Of a stretch of 12,357 nucleotides of DNA, positions 1-7,324 are shown piece after piece (position 1 is the first letter of the stretch; every line of letters starts with the position of its first letter). The position numbers were made by a program, and so were the translations under genes. Source of the stretch: Sulfurovum sp. bin170 (GTDB taxonomy: Bacteria > Campylobacterota > Campylobacteria > Campylobacterales > Sulfurovaceae); contig NZ_JAACKB010000107.1 in NCBI RefSeq assembly GCF_010892395.1, positions 1 to 12,357 on the forward strand, given 5' to 3'. The notes beneath the pieces were generated by a model, which saw only the letters and a list, made by a program, of their open reading frames with translations, did not search any database and was not told the DNA's origin.

Positions 1-98
1 CACCTTTAATTTTTATAAAGAAAATATTACATTCTTCAATTGATATTTTTATATAGATAATTTTTGTTTATTAGAATTTTTATTTTATGCAGATTTTT

Positions 99-124
99 GT
101 CGGGATGAGGGCAACCCGACCTAC
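99..124 (-). repeat. REP-like GTAG palindrome downstream of rimP
   Basis: On the plus strand the arms GTCGGG (99-104) and CCCGAC (115-120) enclose a 10-nt spacer and are followed by CTAC (121-124). Read on the minus strand this is GTAG followed by a hairpin, the form of REP sequences recognised by RAYT transposases. It lies 15 bp beyond the rimP stop and could form a 3' stem-loop on the operon transcript. The hairpin is followed in that direction by A's rather than T's, so it is not a classic intrinsic terminator. A second tiny dyad, GCGA/TCGC (125-137), adjoins it. Positions 1-98 are very AT-rich and hold no gene or site that I can support. Confidence 0.65.
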
Positions 125-139
125 GCGATTATGTCGCAT

Positions 140-580
140 TTATTTCGTCTTATTCCACTCATAATAAGTTTTAGCCTTAGAGATATTCGCATACTCAAAG
201 CGAACTTCCTCTTTTTTAAGCGTAATAGTGAAACCTGTTTTATCAGCTTTTAAAATCAGACCTTTCTCTTTATCACCACCATGAATTTTGAACTTAACTC
301 TCTCACCAATAGCCGACATAAAATGTGTAGAATTTTCTAATTTTCTCTCTATTCCAGGGGAACTAACTTCAAGATAATAACCACCATGCATAGGAGGATT
401 CACATCTAAAAAAGGAGAAAGCTCATTTGAAATCTCTGCACAAAGGTCAAGACTCACGCCACCCTCTCTGGTAATAAAAACTCTAAAGACAGTATTACTA
501 TCCTCTTGAGCTGTTTCAGTACCATAAAAGTTAGCACCATTTGCCTTAACTATTTTGCCTATCTGTTCATCAAGACTCAT
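140..580 (-). CDS. rimP: Ribosome maturation factor RimP
   Basis: RimP is a cytoplasmic factor for assembly of the 30S ribosomal subunit. The product is 146 residues, normal for the family. It shows the expected N-terminal alpha/beta domain, with a FRVFITREGGVSLDLC strand region and a YYLEVSSPGIERKL segment that is the RimP family signature, and then a small C-terminal beta-barrel domain ending in basic residues. An ATG at 586 is also possible, but AAGG touches it directly, whereas the ATG at 580 lies 6 nt after that AAGG; I therefore prefer 580. The start overlaps the end of rbfA by 11 bp, so the two are probably translationally coupled. It is the last gene of the translation operon seen here. 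Confidence 0.95.
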   Translation of the reverse strand: MSLDEQIGKIVKANGANFYGTETAQEDSNTVFRVFITREGGVSLDLCAEISNELSPFLDVNPPMHGGYYLEVSSPGIERKLENSTHFMSAIGERVKFKIHGGDKEKGLILKADKTGFTITLKKEEVRFEYANISKAKTYYEWNKTK

Positions 581-944
581 CTGCATCCTTACTTTTTCTT
601 TTACCTATCTCTTTAAATAGTGCTTCTATACTAGCTACTCTCTCCAATTGGTCATCAAAGTCAAAAGTAAACTTAGGAGATTTGAACCAACCTTCACTCT
701 CACGAACATAGGTCGAGAGATAGCCAGAGACTGCACGAAGCTGCTTCAGTGCTTCACCCTGCTCTTTTTCATTTAAATATGATTTATCCAGATAGACCTT
801 TGCATCATATCGTCCACGAGAGCAGACAACCTCTGTCACACTCAAACCATTTATACGATTATCGTTCATTCCTGAAAGAGCTTCAGGAATCAGCTCTACC
901 AAGCGTGACTCCGTTCTCTTTCTTTTTATCTCTTCTTCTTTCAT
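570..944 (-). CDS. rbfA: 30S ribosome-binding factor RbfA
   Basis: RbfA is a small KH-like RNA-binding protein that acts in late maturation of the 30S subunit and 16S rRNA. The 124-residue length fits the family. The start contains a basic KRKRTESRL helix, as is usual for RbfA, followed by SVTEVVCSRGRYDAKVYLD (beta strands) and a LRAVSGYLSTYVRES segment that corresponds to the conserved helix of the family. The ATG at 944 is preceded by TAGGA at a 6-nt spacing. The gene lies between infB and rimP in the order usual for bacteria, with a REP-like palindrome in the 54-bp gap after infB. Its 3' end overlaps rimP. Confidence 0.93.
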   Translation of the reverse strand: MKEEEIKRKRTESRLVELIPEALSGMNDNRINGLSVTEVVCSRGRYDAKVYLDKSYLNEKEQGEALKQLRAVSGYLSTYVRESEGWFKSPKFTFDFDDQLERVASIEALFKEIGKRKSKDADES

Positions 945-960
945 TTTTATTCCTAATTAA

Positions 961-986
961 GGGCAGAGACATCGCTCTACCCCTAC
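961..986 (-). repeat. REP-like GTAG palindrome, copy 1 (infB-rbfA gap)
   Basis: GGGCAGAG (961-968), a 6-nt loop (969-974), CTCTACCC (975-982) and CTAC (983-986) form a 26-bp element whose stem pairs 7 of 8 positions. Its plan matches the copies at 4884-4909 and 7741-7766 base for base in spacing. On the minus strand, the transcribed strand here, it reads GTAG followed by the hairpin. It fills most of the gap between infB and rbfA, so it would be carried in the polycistronic mRNA just ahead of the rbfA ribosome binding site. Confidence 0.8.
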
Positions 987-998
987 AATAAAATTAGA

Positions 999-3707
999 TT
1001 AATCTAATTTTACCTGCTCTTCTACCATTTTGAAGGTCTCAATAACATCACCCTCTTTAATATCATTATAGTTATGAAGCATAATACCACACTCGAAACC
1101 ATTCTTGACCTCTTTGACATCATCATTAAATCTCTTAAGAGAAGAGATGGTTGTCGTGTAAATGACAACACCATCACGAATAAGTCTAACACCTGCGTTT
1201 CTAACGATAGAGCCATCAGATACTTTACAACCTGCAATGGTTCCAACTTTTGCCACAGTAAATGTCTCTCGAACCTCTGCTTGACCAGTAACCTCTTCAG
1301 AGACAACTGGACTCATCATACCACCAAGTAGTGCTTTTACATCATCAAGAAGCTCATAGATGATGGAGTAAGTTTTAATCTCGACACCAAGCTCTTTTGC
1401 TTTTTTCTTGACCGAACCAGTAGGTCGTACATTAAATCCAAGGATAATAGCATGTTCAGAAGCATCTGCAAGTTGAACATCACTCTCTGTAACACCACCC
1501 ACACCTTCATGGATAACATTAACTTTGACCTCTTCATTTTTGAGCTCTGCCAAAGTACCTTTAATCGCTTCAAGAGAACCTTGAACATCTGTCTTGATAA
1601 TAACAGGAAGAGACTTAAGATTACCCTCTGCAATAATTGCTGATAGGTCATCAATAGTGACTTTTGTACTCTTTGAAAGCTCTTTGGTTCTAGTATATTC
1701 AGCTCTTTTGGCAGCCAACTCTCTTGCCTCTTTTTCAGAGTCCATCACCACAAGAACATCACCTGCTGTCGGAACTGACGAAAGACCTACAACAGCAGCA
1801 GGAGTACTTGGTCCAATTGATTTTGTTTTTGTTCCATCATCAAGCATCATAGTTTTAACCTTACCAAAGGTTGTTCCAACTACAAAACAGTCTCCAATAT
1901 TTAGAGTACCGTTATGCACGATTACATTAGCCGTAGCTCCAAAACCTTTTTCAAGTGAAGACTCAACAACAACTGCTTTTGCATTTCTAGTAGCATCAGC
2001 GGTAAGCTCCATAACCTCCGCAGTGAGAAGAAGTGTCTCAAGAAGCTCATCAATCCCCTCACCAGTGTGAGCAGAAACAGGAATAAACTCATAATCTCCT
2101 CCCCACTCAGAAGGAGTAATCTCTAATTCTGATAGTTGTCCTTTTACAAGTTCTGGATTTGCACCCTCTTTATCCATTTTGTTAATCGCTACAACAATTG
2201 GAACACCCGCCGCTTTTGCGTGAGAGACAGCCTCTTTTGTCTGCTGTTTCACACCATCATCAGCAGCAACTACGATAATAACAATATCAGTTGCCTGAGC
2301 TCCTCTTGAACGCATCTCTGTAAAGGCTGAGTGACCAGGGGTATCTATAAATGAGATTTTTTTACCATTTTTCTCAACTTGATACGCACCAACATGCTGT
2401 GTAATTCCACCTGCCTCTTTGTCTGCTACTTTTGTCTGTCTAATTCTATCAAGAAGTGAAGTTTTACCGTGGTCAACATGCCCCATAATTGTAATAACAG
2501 GTGGTCTCTCTTCTGGATTTTCATCCTCTATAGCATCATAAACTTTTACATAATCAAGAGCATCAAGAGGGTCAATAGTATGCACCTCTACATTAAACTC
2601 TTCTGCTAGAATCTCTATTGAGTCTTTATCAAGGAAATCATTTTGAGTAAACATCGTTCCAAGAGTAAAGAGAACCCCAATTACTTCACCCGTTGTTCTT
2701 CCAACTTTTTCAGCGAACTCATAAACTCTTACATTTTCAGGAATCTCTATTGATTTAACCGCTTCTGAACTCTCCTGTTTTATATATCTCTTCTTTTTTC
2801 CACCTCTTCGTAGCCCTGATGGTCTTCGACGGTGCTGTCCACCACCTCTTCCACCTCGTCCTTGTGTTTGTCCACCAGCGGCAGCTCTCTTTTTAGCTTC
2901 CTCTTTTCTCTTCTGCTCTTGCTTCATCATATCTTCATAGATATTTTTATCCGAGAAGTCAAGCATCATTACTTCTGGTTCCTCTTCAACTTCTGTAACT
3001 TGGCTACGACCTGACCCAAAACTAGAGTTTGACATAAAGTTTAATTTCTCACCAGTATCTTTTGCCTGAGCTACTCTTTTAATTTTTTTCTTAGATGGAG
3101 GAGTTGGCATTCCTGATGGTCTTTTCTTAGTAATAGCAATATCTTTTTCAGGTTTTCTATCGTCTACTATTCTAATCCTCGGTCTCTCTCTATCAGCCTT
3201 CTTAATGACTGTAATACCAATTCTTTTTCGCTTAATTTTTGGCTTGACCTTAGGTTCTTCTTTTTTAACCTCTTCTTTTTTAACCTCTTCCTCTTTAGGA
3301 GTAGTCTCCTCTTTCTTTACTTCATCTACTTCCACTTTAGGCTTCTCTTTATCTTGTAGAGGCTTAGGCTCTTCACTCTTATCTTTACTAAGCTTTACTT
3401 CGGGAATTTTCACTATAGGCTCCTCTTTTTTAGGAATCTCCTCTTTTTTATGAATCTCCTCTTTTTCTGGAGTAGGTACTTTGGAAATGGCTCTCTTCAC
3501 AACTACTATTTTTTTAACTTTAAGAGTCTTCTTCTTCTCAGGCTTGACTCCATTGATTACATAATCAACCAATATACCAGCCTGATCAACTGTTACAGTA
3601 CTATTTGCTGCCTTTACATCATAACCTAACTCTTTAGCTTTTTCAATAAGATCGGCATTTGATGCACCTGCTTCATTTGCTATCTCTTGGATTTTAATTC
3701 TATCCAT
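999..3707 (-). CDS. infB: Translation initiation factor IF-2
   Basis: IF-2 is the GTPase that brings initiator fMet-tRNA to the ribosome and promotes subunit joining. The 902-residue product has the full bacterial layout. An N-terminal helical domain (about 1-55) is followed by a long Lys/Glu/Pro-rich linker (about 55-320), which includes tandem EVKKE repeats encoded by a 15-bp DNA repeat near 3255-3300. Next come an IF2_N domain (about 318-375) and the G domain, with GHVDHGKT at 409-416, DTPGH at 455-459 and NKMD at 509-512, and then domains II to IV, the last being the fMet-tRNA-binding domain. The ATG at 3707 overlaps the ylxR stop by 8 bp and has AAAGGAG 10 nt upstream. Confidence 0.98.
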   Translation of the reverse strand: MDRIKIQEIANEAGASNADLIEKAKELGYDVKAANSTVTVDQAGILVDYVINGVKPEKKKTLKVKKIVVVKRAISKVPTPEKEEIHKKEEIPKKEEPIVKIPEVKLSKDKSEEPKPLQDKEKPKVEVDEVKKEETTPKEEEVKKEEVKKEEPKVKPKIKRKRIGITVIKKADRERPRIRIVDDRKPEKDIAITKKRPSGMPTPPSKKKIKRVAQAKDTGEKLNFMSNSSFGSGRSQVTEVEEEPEVMMLDFSDKNIYEDMMKQEQKRKEEAKKRAAAGGQTQGRGGRGGGQHRRRPSGLRRGGKKKRYIKQESSEAVKSIEIPENVRVYEFAEKVGRTTGEVIGVLFTLGTMFTQNDFLDKDSIEILAEEFNVEVHTIDPLDALDYVKVYDAIEDENPEERPPVITIMGHVDHGKTSLLDRIRQTKVADKEAGGITQHVGAYQVEKNGKKISFIDTPGHSAFTEMRSRGAQATDIVIIVVAADDGVKQQTKEAVSHAKAAGVPIVVAINKMDKEGANPELVKGQLSELEITPSEWGGDYEFIPVSAHTGEGIDELLETLLLTAEVMELTADATRNAKAVVVESSLEKGFGATANVIVHNGTLNIGDCFVVGTTFGKVKTMMLDDGTKTKSIGPSTPAAVVGLSSVPTAGDVLVVMDSEKEARELAAKRAEYTRTKELSKSTKVTIDDLSAIIAEGNLKSLPVIIKTDVQGSLEAIKGTLAELKNEEVKVNVIHEGVGGVTESDVQLADASEHAIILGFNVRPTGSVKKKAKELGVEIKTYSIIYELLDDVKALLGGMMSPVVSEEVTGQAEVRETFTVAKVGTIAGCKVSDGSIVRNAGVRLIRDGVVIYTTTISSLKRFNDDVKEVKNGFECGIMLHNYNDIKEGDVIETFKMVEEQVKLD

Positions 3708-3951
3708 TCTTATCTAACTCCTTTAAATACTTAACAAACCGTTCACTATCATCTATAGAGAGTCTAAAACGCTTGGTTAAGCCTTTGATTTTTTTCTCAT
3801 TTGTACCACAAATTTTACATAAATAAAAACTTCTACCTTGTCCTGTATAGGGGAAAATATTATTGTTATCTTGTTGTAGTCGTATTAACTCTTTTTGCAG
3901 TTCTCTTTCTCTACATGCTATACACATCCGTATAGGTTCATTTTTTCGCAT
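3700..3951 (-). CDS. ylxR: YlxR family RNA-binding protein (DUF448)
   Basis: This is a small basic protein of the YlxR/DUF448 family, which is classically encoded just before infB and thought to bind RNA; its exact role here is unknown. The family signature is visible as [10 protein letters not shown] near the N-terminus and [10 protein letters not shown] in the middle. The two Cys pairs (CIAC and CKIC) suggest a metal site, which is an inference. I chose the ATG at 3951 (83 residues); an upstream in-frame TTG at 3963 would add four residues, and neither start has a strong Shine-Dalgarno sequence. The stop overlaps infB by 8 bp, and the 21-bp gap to thrB shows that it belongs to the same transcript. 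Confidence 0.9.
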   Translation of the reverse strand: MRKNEPIRMCIACRERELQKELIRLQQDNNNIFPYTGQGRSFYLCKICGTNEKKIKGLTKRFRLSIDDSERFVKYLKELDKNG

Positions 3952-3972
3952 AATTATACCCAATTAATGTTA

Positions 3973-4854
3973 TTAACTCTTTGAAGTTATACCATAATTA
4001 TCAAGAGTCTTAGTAAAAACCCTGTATTTGGGGAAGTTATTCTCTAAAGTCTCTTGAATTTTGGCTGAATCATCAGCATAACAGAGTGTAAAAAAAGTTG
4101 AACCACTTCCTGAGAGTGTACTCATCAAAGCTCCATTTGCCAAAGCAATTTTCTGCACACTAAACAACTCTGGCACCTGTTTCATTCTTCTTGTCTGATG
4201 TAACTTATCTTTTGATGCGATTTTAAGCAAATCCCAAGACTCTGTCATAAAAAGAGAAGTCATAAATGATGAACGGGAGAGAGAGTAGACCACCTCATCT
4301 TTTCTATATATATCAGGTAGTATTTTTCGAGATTTTGCTGTTGATATAGTTCTATTTGGAACAACCAAAACAGCCCTTAGATACTCAGGAATTTTTCTCT
4401 TTTTACTATAAACCTTCTTCTCCTCCACACAAGCAACATTAAATCCACCCATAACAGCAGGAGTGATATTATCAGGATGTGGCTCATACTCCAAAGCGAG
4501 ATTCAGTATCTTTCGCTTATTGTATCTCTCACCAGAAGCGACAAATGATGCAGTAAGTGCAGCTGTAATTACGGCAGAAGATGAGCCTAAACCTCTTGAT
4601 ATAGGAATACGATTATTAAACTCAAATCTAAAATTATCTCTCTTGCCTTTGAGTTTTTGATACTGCTTATTGAAGATATTCATAAATAGAATATTTTTGC
4701 GAATATGTGGATTTTCTGAGCCCTCTCCACGAGTCGACACAGAGAAAAAACGAGATGGTTTTATCGTTATCTCATTACGAAGATTTATAGCCAATCCAAG
4801 GGTATCAAAACCTGGTCCAAGATTTGCTGATGTTGCTGGTACAGATACAAACAA
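3973..4854 (-). CDS. thrB: Homoserine kinase
   Basis: ThrB phosphorylates L-homoserine with ATP to O-phospho-L-homoserine, the step before threonine synthase. It belongs to the GHMP kinase family. Motif 1, SVPATSANLGPGFDTLG, lies at about residues 4-20; the ATP loop PISRGLGSSSAV at about 84-95; and the C-terminal LSGSGST at about 247-253. The reading frame is open back to a GTG at 4893, but the family normally begins at the (M)xxSVPATSANLGPGFD segment. A TTG at 4854 has AAAGGA 6 nt upstream, so I chose that (293 residues). No in-frame ATG exists near here. The longer GTG version would begin inside the palindrome at 4884-4909. The gene sits in the lpxC-infB operon. Confidence 0.93.
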   Translation of the reverse strand: MFVSVPATSANLGPGFDTLGLAINLRNEITIKPSRFFSVSTRGEGSENPHIRKNILFMNIFNKQYQKLKGKRDNFRFEFNNRIPISRGLGSSSAVITAALTASFVASGERYNKRKILNLALEYEPHPDNITPAVMGGFNVACVEEKKVYSKKRKIPEYLRAVLVVPNRTISTAKSRKILPDIYRKDEVVYSLSRSSFMTSLFMTESWDLLKIASKDKLHQTRRMKQVPELFSVQKIALANGALMSTLSGSGSTFFTLCYADDSAKIQETLENNFPKYRVFTKTLDNYGITSKS

Positions 4855-4883
4855 AGTGGTTCCTTTGCTGATGTCATAATAGA

Positions 4884-4909
4884 GGGTAGACACATGGGTC
4901 TACCCCTAC
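4884..4909 (-). repeat. REP-like GTAG palindrome, copy 2 (tsaB-thrB gap)
   Basis: GGGTAGAC (4884-4891), loop ACATGG (4892-4897), GTCTACCC (4898-4905) and CTAC (4906-4909) give a perfect 8-bp stem. The plan is the same as in copies 1 and 3, and the loop matches copy 3 at five of six bases. It lies between the tsaB stop (4913-4915) and the preferred thrB start (4854) and is transcribed as GTAG plus hairpin. The stem differs from copy 3 by a T-A pair in place of a C-G pair, a paired change that keeps the hairpin. Confidence 0.85.
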
Positions 4910-4912
4910 ATA

Positions 4913-5380
4913 TTACACGGCAGGTAGAATATACGCTGGTTTATTATCGTCTAAAATCGTTACTTCACTCAACATGGAAGGTAATTCAAACCGTTGCTCT
5001 ACTGCTTCATCAAATTTTTTTGTTATTATAGTATCTTTTTCTTTGATAAAGTATAGTCTACCCATAGCTTTAATAGGAGTTTCAGAATTGAGCGAAAAAG
5101 CATCACAACCCGCAATCTCTATACCTCTCATGATTTCCAGTGAACGAAGCGTAATATAGGTAAGCTTTATCGCCATATATGAGCCTGGACCACTTGTATA
5201 TATCACACGACCATACTTATACTTTTCAGCTATCTCCATTAGAAGTTTAAGAAGAATCTCAGAAGTTTTCTCTTCTGACTTGATATTCTCTATTAGTACT
5301 CCATCTTTATAAACACCAATAAGAAGTGGTGAGGCGATGGCGACAATAAGAATTTCGTATCTAGGCAAAACTTTTTGCAA
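4913..5380 (-). CDS. tsaB: tRNA t6A synthesis protein TsaB, short form
   Basis: TsaB is the partner of TsaD in making threonylcarbamoyladenosine at A37 of ANN-decoding tRNAs. The 155-residue product shows the TsaB/YeaZ start (ILIVAIASPLLIGVYKDG) and the YTSGPGSYMAIKLTY segment at about 61-75, which corresponds to the family's GPGSFTGLR-like motif. It is much shorter than the roughly 230-residue enterobacterial protein and lacks most of the second domain; short forms are the rule in Campylobacterota, so I do not read this as a broken gene. No in-frame ATG is available, and the first in-frame start is TTG at 5380, overlapping the lpxC end by 20 bp. The Shine-Dalgarno sequence is weak and a second TTG at 5368 is possible. 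Confidence 0.82.
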   Translation of the reverse strand: MQKVLPRYEILIVAIASPLLIGVYKDGVLIENIKSEEKTSEILLKLLMEIAEKYKYGRVIYTSGPGSYMAIKLTYITLRSLEIMRGIEIAGCDAFSLNSETPIKAMGRLYFIKEKDTIITKKFDEAVEQRFELPSMLSEVTILDDNKPAYILPAV

Positions 5381-6245
5381 ACTCTCTACTTTGTACTCTG
5401 TTTAGAGTTACCATCTCATAATTAGTAGCATCTGCCAAGAGCTTAACAGTCAACTGATGGTTAAGTTTGTGACTACCTGCAAATGAGGTGTAAGAACCTA
5501 GTATATTATGCCCTGTCACCATCATATCACCCATAGCATCGAGAATCTTATGCCGTGCAAACTCATTATCAAATCTCAACCCCTCAGGATTCAGAACTTT
5601 TTCATCATCTAATCCAATAGCATTATTCAAACTTGCACCAAGAGCTAGATTGATACTCTGTAGATATTGAATATCCCTAGCAAAACCAAAGGTTCTAGCC
5701 CTTGCTATCTCATCAATAAATGGCTTCGTCCCAAAACTATAAGATTGCGACTGCTGACCAATCACTGGATGTGCAAAATCTATCTCAAAGTCAAAGGTAG
5801 CTCTACTACTTGGCTCAATTCGCACAAACTTATCACCATCTCTCACTTCAACTCTTTTCTTAATCCGAATAACTCTCTTAGAAGCACTCTGCTCCTCTAT
5901 CCCTGCCTCATCCAGAAGCAGACAAAATGAAGAGGCTGACCCATCCATAATTGGCATCTCATTCCCATTCACTACAACACGAAGATTATCAATACCATAA
6001 GCATAAATAGCCGATAAAAAGTGTTCTATGGTAGATATAGTACCCTTATCAGAACCAATCACAGTAGCCATCTGTGTATCAACAACAGAGGATGGAGAGA
6101 GAGGAATGCTCACGGCTAAATCTTCTCGATAGAAGACAATCCCTGCATCAACACTAAGAGGTTCAAGTCTCAATTTAATAGGCTCACCCTTGTGAAGTCC
6201 TATCCCTACAAGCTCAACTGGCTTACTGATTGTTCGTTGGTTCAT
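5361..6245 (-). CDS. lpxC: UDP-3-O-acyl-N-acetylglucosamine deacetylase LpxC
   Basis: LpxC is the zinc amidase that catalyses the committed step of lipid A synthesis in the cytoplasm. The 294-residue product is of normal length and begins MNQRTISKPVELVGIGLHKG. The zinc-site residues are visible: His75 in STIEHFLSAI, and His232 and Asp236 in EFARHKILDAMGD. The general catalytic His259 lies in AGSHKLNHQL, and Glu74 precedes the first zinc His. The frame extends nine codons further upstream, but the ATG at 6245 has AAAGGA 7 nt before it and matches the family start. It is the first gene of the minus-strand operon, with a strong-looking promoter just upstream. It overlaps tsaB. Confidence 0.97.
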   Translation of the reverse strand: MNQRTISKPVELVGIGLHKGEPIKLRLEPLSVDAGIVFYREDLAVSIPLSPSSVVDTQMATVIGSDKGTISTIEHFLSAIYAYGIDNLRVVVNGNEMPIMDGSASSFCLLLDEAGIEEQSASKRVIRIKKRVEVRDGDKFVRIEPSSRATFDFEIDFAHPVIGQQSQSYSFGTKPFIDEIARARTFGFARDIQYLQSINLALGASLNNAIGLDDEKVLNPEGLRFDNEFARHKILDAMGDMMVTGHNILGSYTSFAGSHKLNHQLTVKLLADATNYEMVTLNRVQSREFAKSFA

Positions 6246-6272
6246 AATATATTCCTTTATTTTAAGAACCAT

Positions 6273-6301
6273 ATTATAACATAATTGTGATTTTTTTGTA
6301 A
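6273..6301 (-). promoter_or_regulatory. Predicted sigma-70 promoter of the lpxC-rimP operon
   Basis: On the minus strand a perfect TATAAT (6278-6273) is preceded by TG in the extended -10 position. A TTACAA (6301-6296) lies 17 bp upstream as a -35 candidate. Transcription would start near 6266, leaving about 20 nt of leader before the lpxC ATG at 6245, with the AAAGGA ribosome site inside it. This is a motif match and has not been tested. Confidence 0.65.
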
Positions 6302-6309
6302 ATCATAAT
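6284..6309. promoter_or_regulatory. Inverted repeat overlapping the lpxC -35 (possible operator)
   Basis: ATTGTGATTT (6284-6293) and AAATCATAAT (6300-6309) form a 10-bp inverted repeat with one G/T mismatch around a 6-nt centre. It covers the predicted -35 of lpxC and lies between two divergent transcription units. Its half sites do not have the spacing of a standard CRP or FNR box. A dimeric regulator site is possible but unproven, because AT-rich sequence produces such dyads by chance. Confidence 0.35.
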
Positions 6310-6331
6310 TTTTTCATCTATTTAAATATTT

Positions 6332-6362
6332 TTGGCTTATTTTTAACTTAAGATGTTATATT
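6332..6362 (+). promoter_or_regulatory. Candidate promoter of msrBA
   Basis: TATATT (6357-6362) is preceded by TGT, an extended -10, and a weak TTGGCT (6332-6337) lies 19 bp upstream. T-rich tracts precede it, as is usual for Campylobacterota promoters. The start would be near 6369, giving a leader of about 45 nt that contains the small palindrome GACTA-AAA-TAGTC (6376-6388). Confidence 0.4.
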
Positions 6363-6412
6363 GTCATATAAATAAGACTAAAATAGTCCTAGATAAAACT
6401 AAGGAGCATAAA

Positions 6413-7270
6413 ATGCCATACAATGATTTAAATGCAGAAGAGATAAGAGTCATAGAAAATAGAGGTACAGAGATGCCATTCTCTGGGAAATTCAGTAGTT
6501 TTTATGAAAATGGAGTCTACACCTGTCGTAAATGTAACGCCCCTCTTTTTAACTCAAACGATAAGTTTGATTCAGGTTCAGGATGGCCAAGTTTTGATGA
6601 TGCAATAGCAGGAGCGGTAAAAGAAGTTCCTGATGCTGATGGAAGAAGAGTAGAGATTGTTTGTGCAAACTGCGATGGTCACTTGGGTCATGTTTTTAAA
6701 GGTGAGCAGATGACACCCAAAAGCACAAGACACTGTGTCAACTCTATCTCACTCGGTTTTCAATCTAATAATGAAAACAGCAAATATAAAAAAGCCTACT
6801 TCGCCGCTGGATGTTTTTGGGGTGTTGAGTACTGGTTCCAAAAACAAGAGGGAGTTATATCAGCTGACTCAGGATATATGGGTGGATATACAGAAAATCC
6901 CACCTATCAAGATATTTGCTATAGAGATACAGGTCACTTAGAGACTGTAGAGGTTACTTATGACCCAAAAATCGTATCATTTGAGAGACTAACCAAGCTT
7001 TTTTTTGAGACCCACAATCCTGAACAGACCAATGGTCAAGGTCCAGATATAGGTTCGCAGTACCTATCTGCCATCTTTACCAATGATATAGAAGAGGAGG
7101 ATATAGCTCAAAAGCTAATAAATCAGCTTGAAGATAGAGGGATGAATATCGCAACTATGTTCAAAAACGCCAATGCACATAAGTTCTATATAGCAGAGCA
7201 TGAGCATCAAAACTACTATAAGTTAAGAAATTCCAAGCCATATTGCCACTCTTTTATAAAAAGGTTTTAA
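6413..7270 (+). CDS. msrBA: Fused peptide methionine sulfoxide reductase MsrB-MsrA
   Basis: This bifunctional repair enzyme reduces both stereoisomers of oxidised methionine. The N-terminal MsrB domain (about 1-117) has two CxxC zinc pairs (C38/C41 and C84/C87), the GSGWPSF motif (55-61) and catalytic Cys108 in RHCVNS. The MsrA domain (about 127-285) has catalytic Cys134 in GCFWG, the GYMGG segment (155-159), TGHLE (173-177), and a late Cys278 that could act as a resolving cysteine. The frame opens at 6353, but ATG 6413 has AAGGAG 6 nt upstream and matches the MsrB start, giving 285 residues. No signal peptide is seen, so a cytoplasmic location is likely. It is divergent from lpxC, and ptsI follows after 54 bp, possibly in the same transcript. 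Confidence 0.96.
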   Translation: MPYNDLNAEEIRVIENRGTEMPFSGKFSSFYENGVYTCRKCNAPLFNSNDKFDSGSGWPSFDDAIAGAVKEVPDADGRRVEIVCANCDGHLGHVFKGEQMTPKSTRHCVNSISLGFQSNNENSKYKKAYFAAGCFWGVEYWFQKQEGVISADSGYMGGYTENPTYQDICYRDTGHLETVEVTYDPKIVSFERLTKLFFETHNPEQTNGQGPDIGSQYLSAIFTNDIEEEDIAQKLINQLEDRGMNIATMFKNANAHKFYIAEHEHQNYYKLRNSKPYCHSFIKRF

Positions 7271-7324
7271 TTTTTAGCTATTATTTCAATAAAGTCAAAG
7301 ATTTTATTAAAGGATTTTTATAAA

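Noticed and set aside
1..98. Possible small gene or RNA in the AT-rich start of the window
   Set aside because: There is no open frame with a ribosome site and no stable dyad other than the palindrome beginning at 99.
1594..2070. Plus-strand open frame of 158 codons opposite infB
   Set aside because: It is the antisense shadow of the IF-2 G domain and domain II. The infB frame is continuous and fully explained, and this one has low-complexity Ser/Val-rich content and no family features.
3255..3300. Tandem 15-bp repeat in infB
   Set aside because: It encodes EVKKE repeats in the charged linker of IF-2, a region that is commonly repetitive and variable, so it is not treated as a mobile repeat.
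5366..5378. 13-bp GCAAAACTTTTTG shared with 12204-12216
   Set aside because: In about 12 kb of AT-rich sequence roughly one such match is expected by chance, and one copy is fixed by the lpxC-tsaB coding overlap.
6376..6388. GACTA-AAA-TAGTC dyad in the msrBA leader
   Set aside because: A 5-bp dyad in AT-rich sequence is too short to claim as an operator without conservation data.
6353..6412. Twenty-codon N-terminal extension of msrBA
   Set aside because: It has no signal-peptide character and no ribosome site, whereas ATG 6413 has a strong AAGGAG at 6 nt and matches the MsrB family start.
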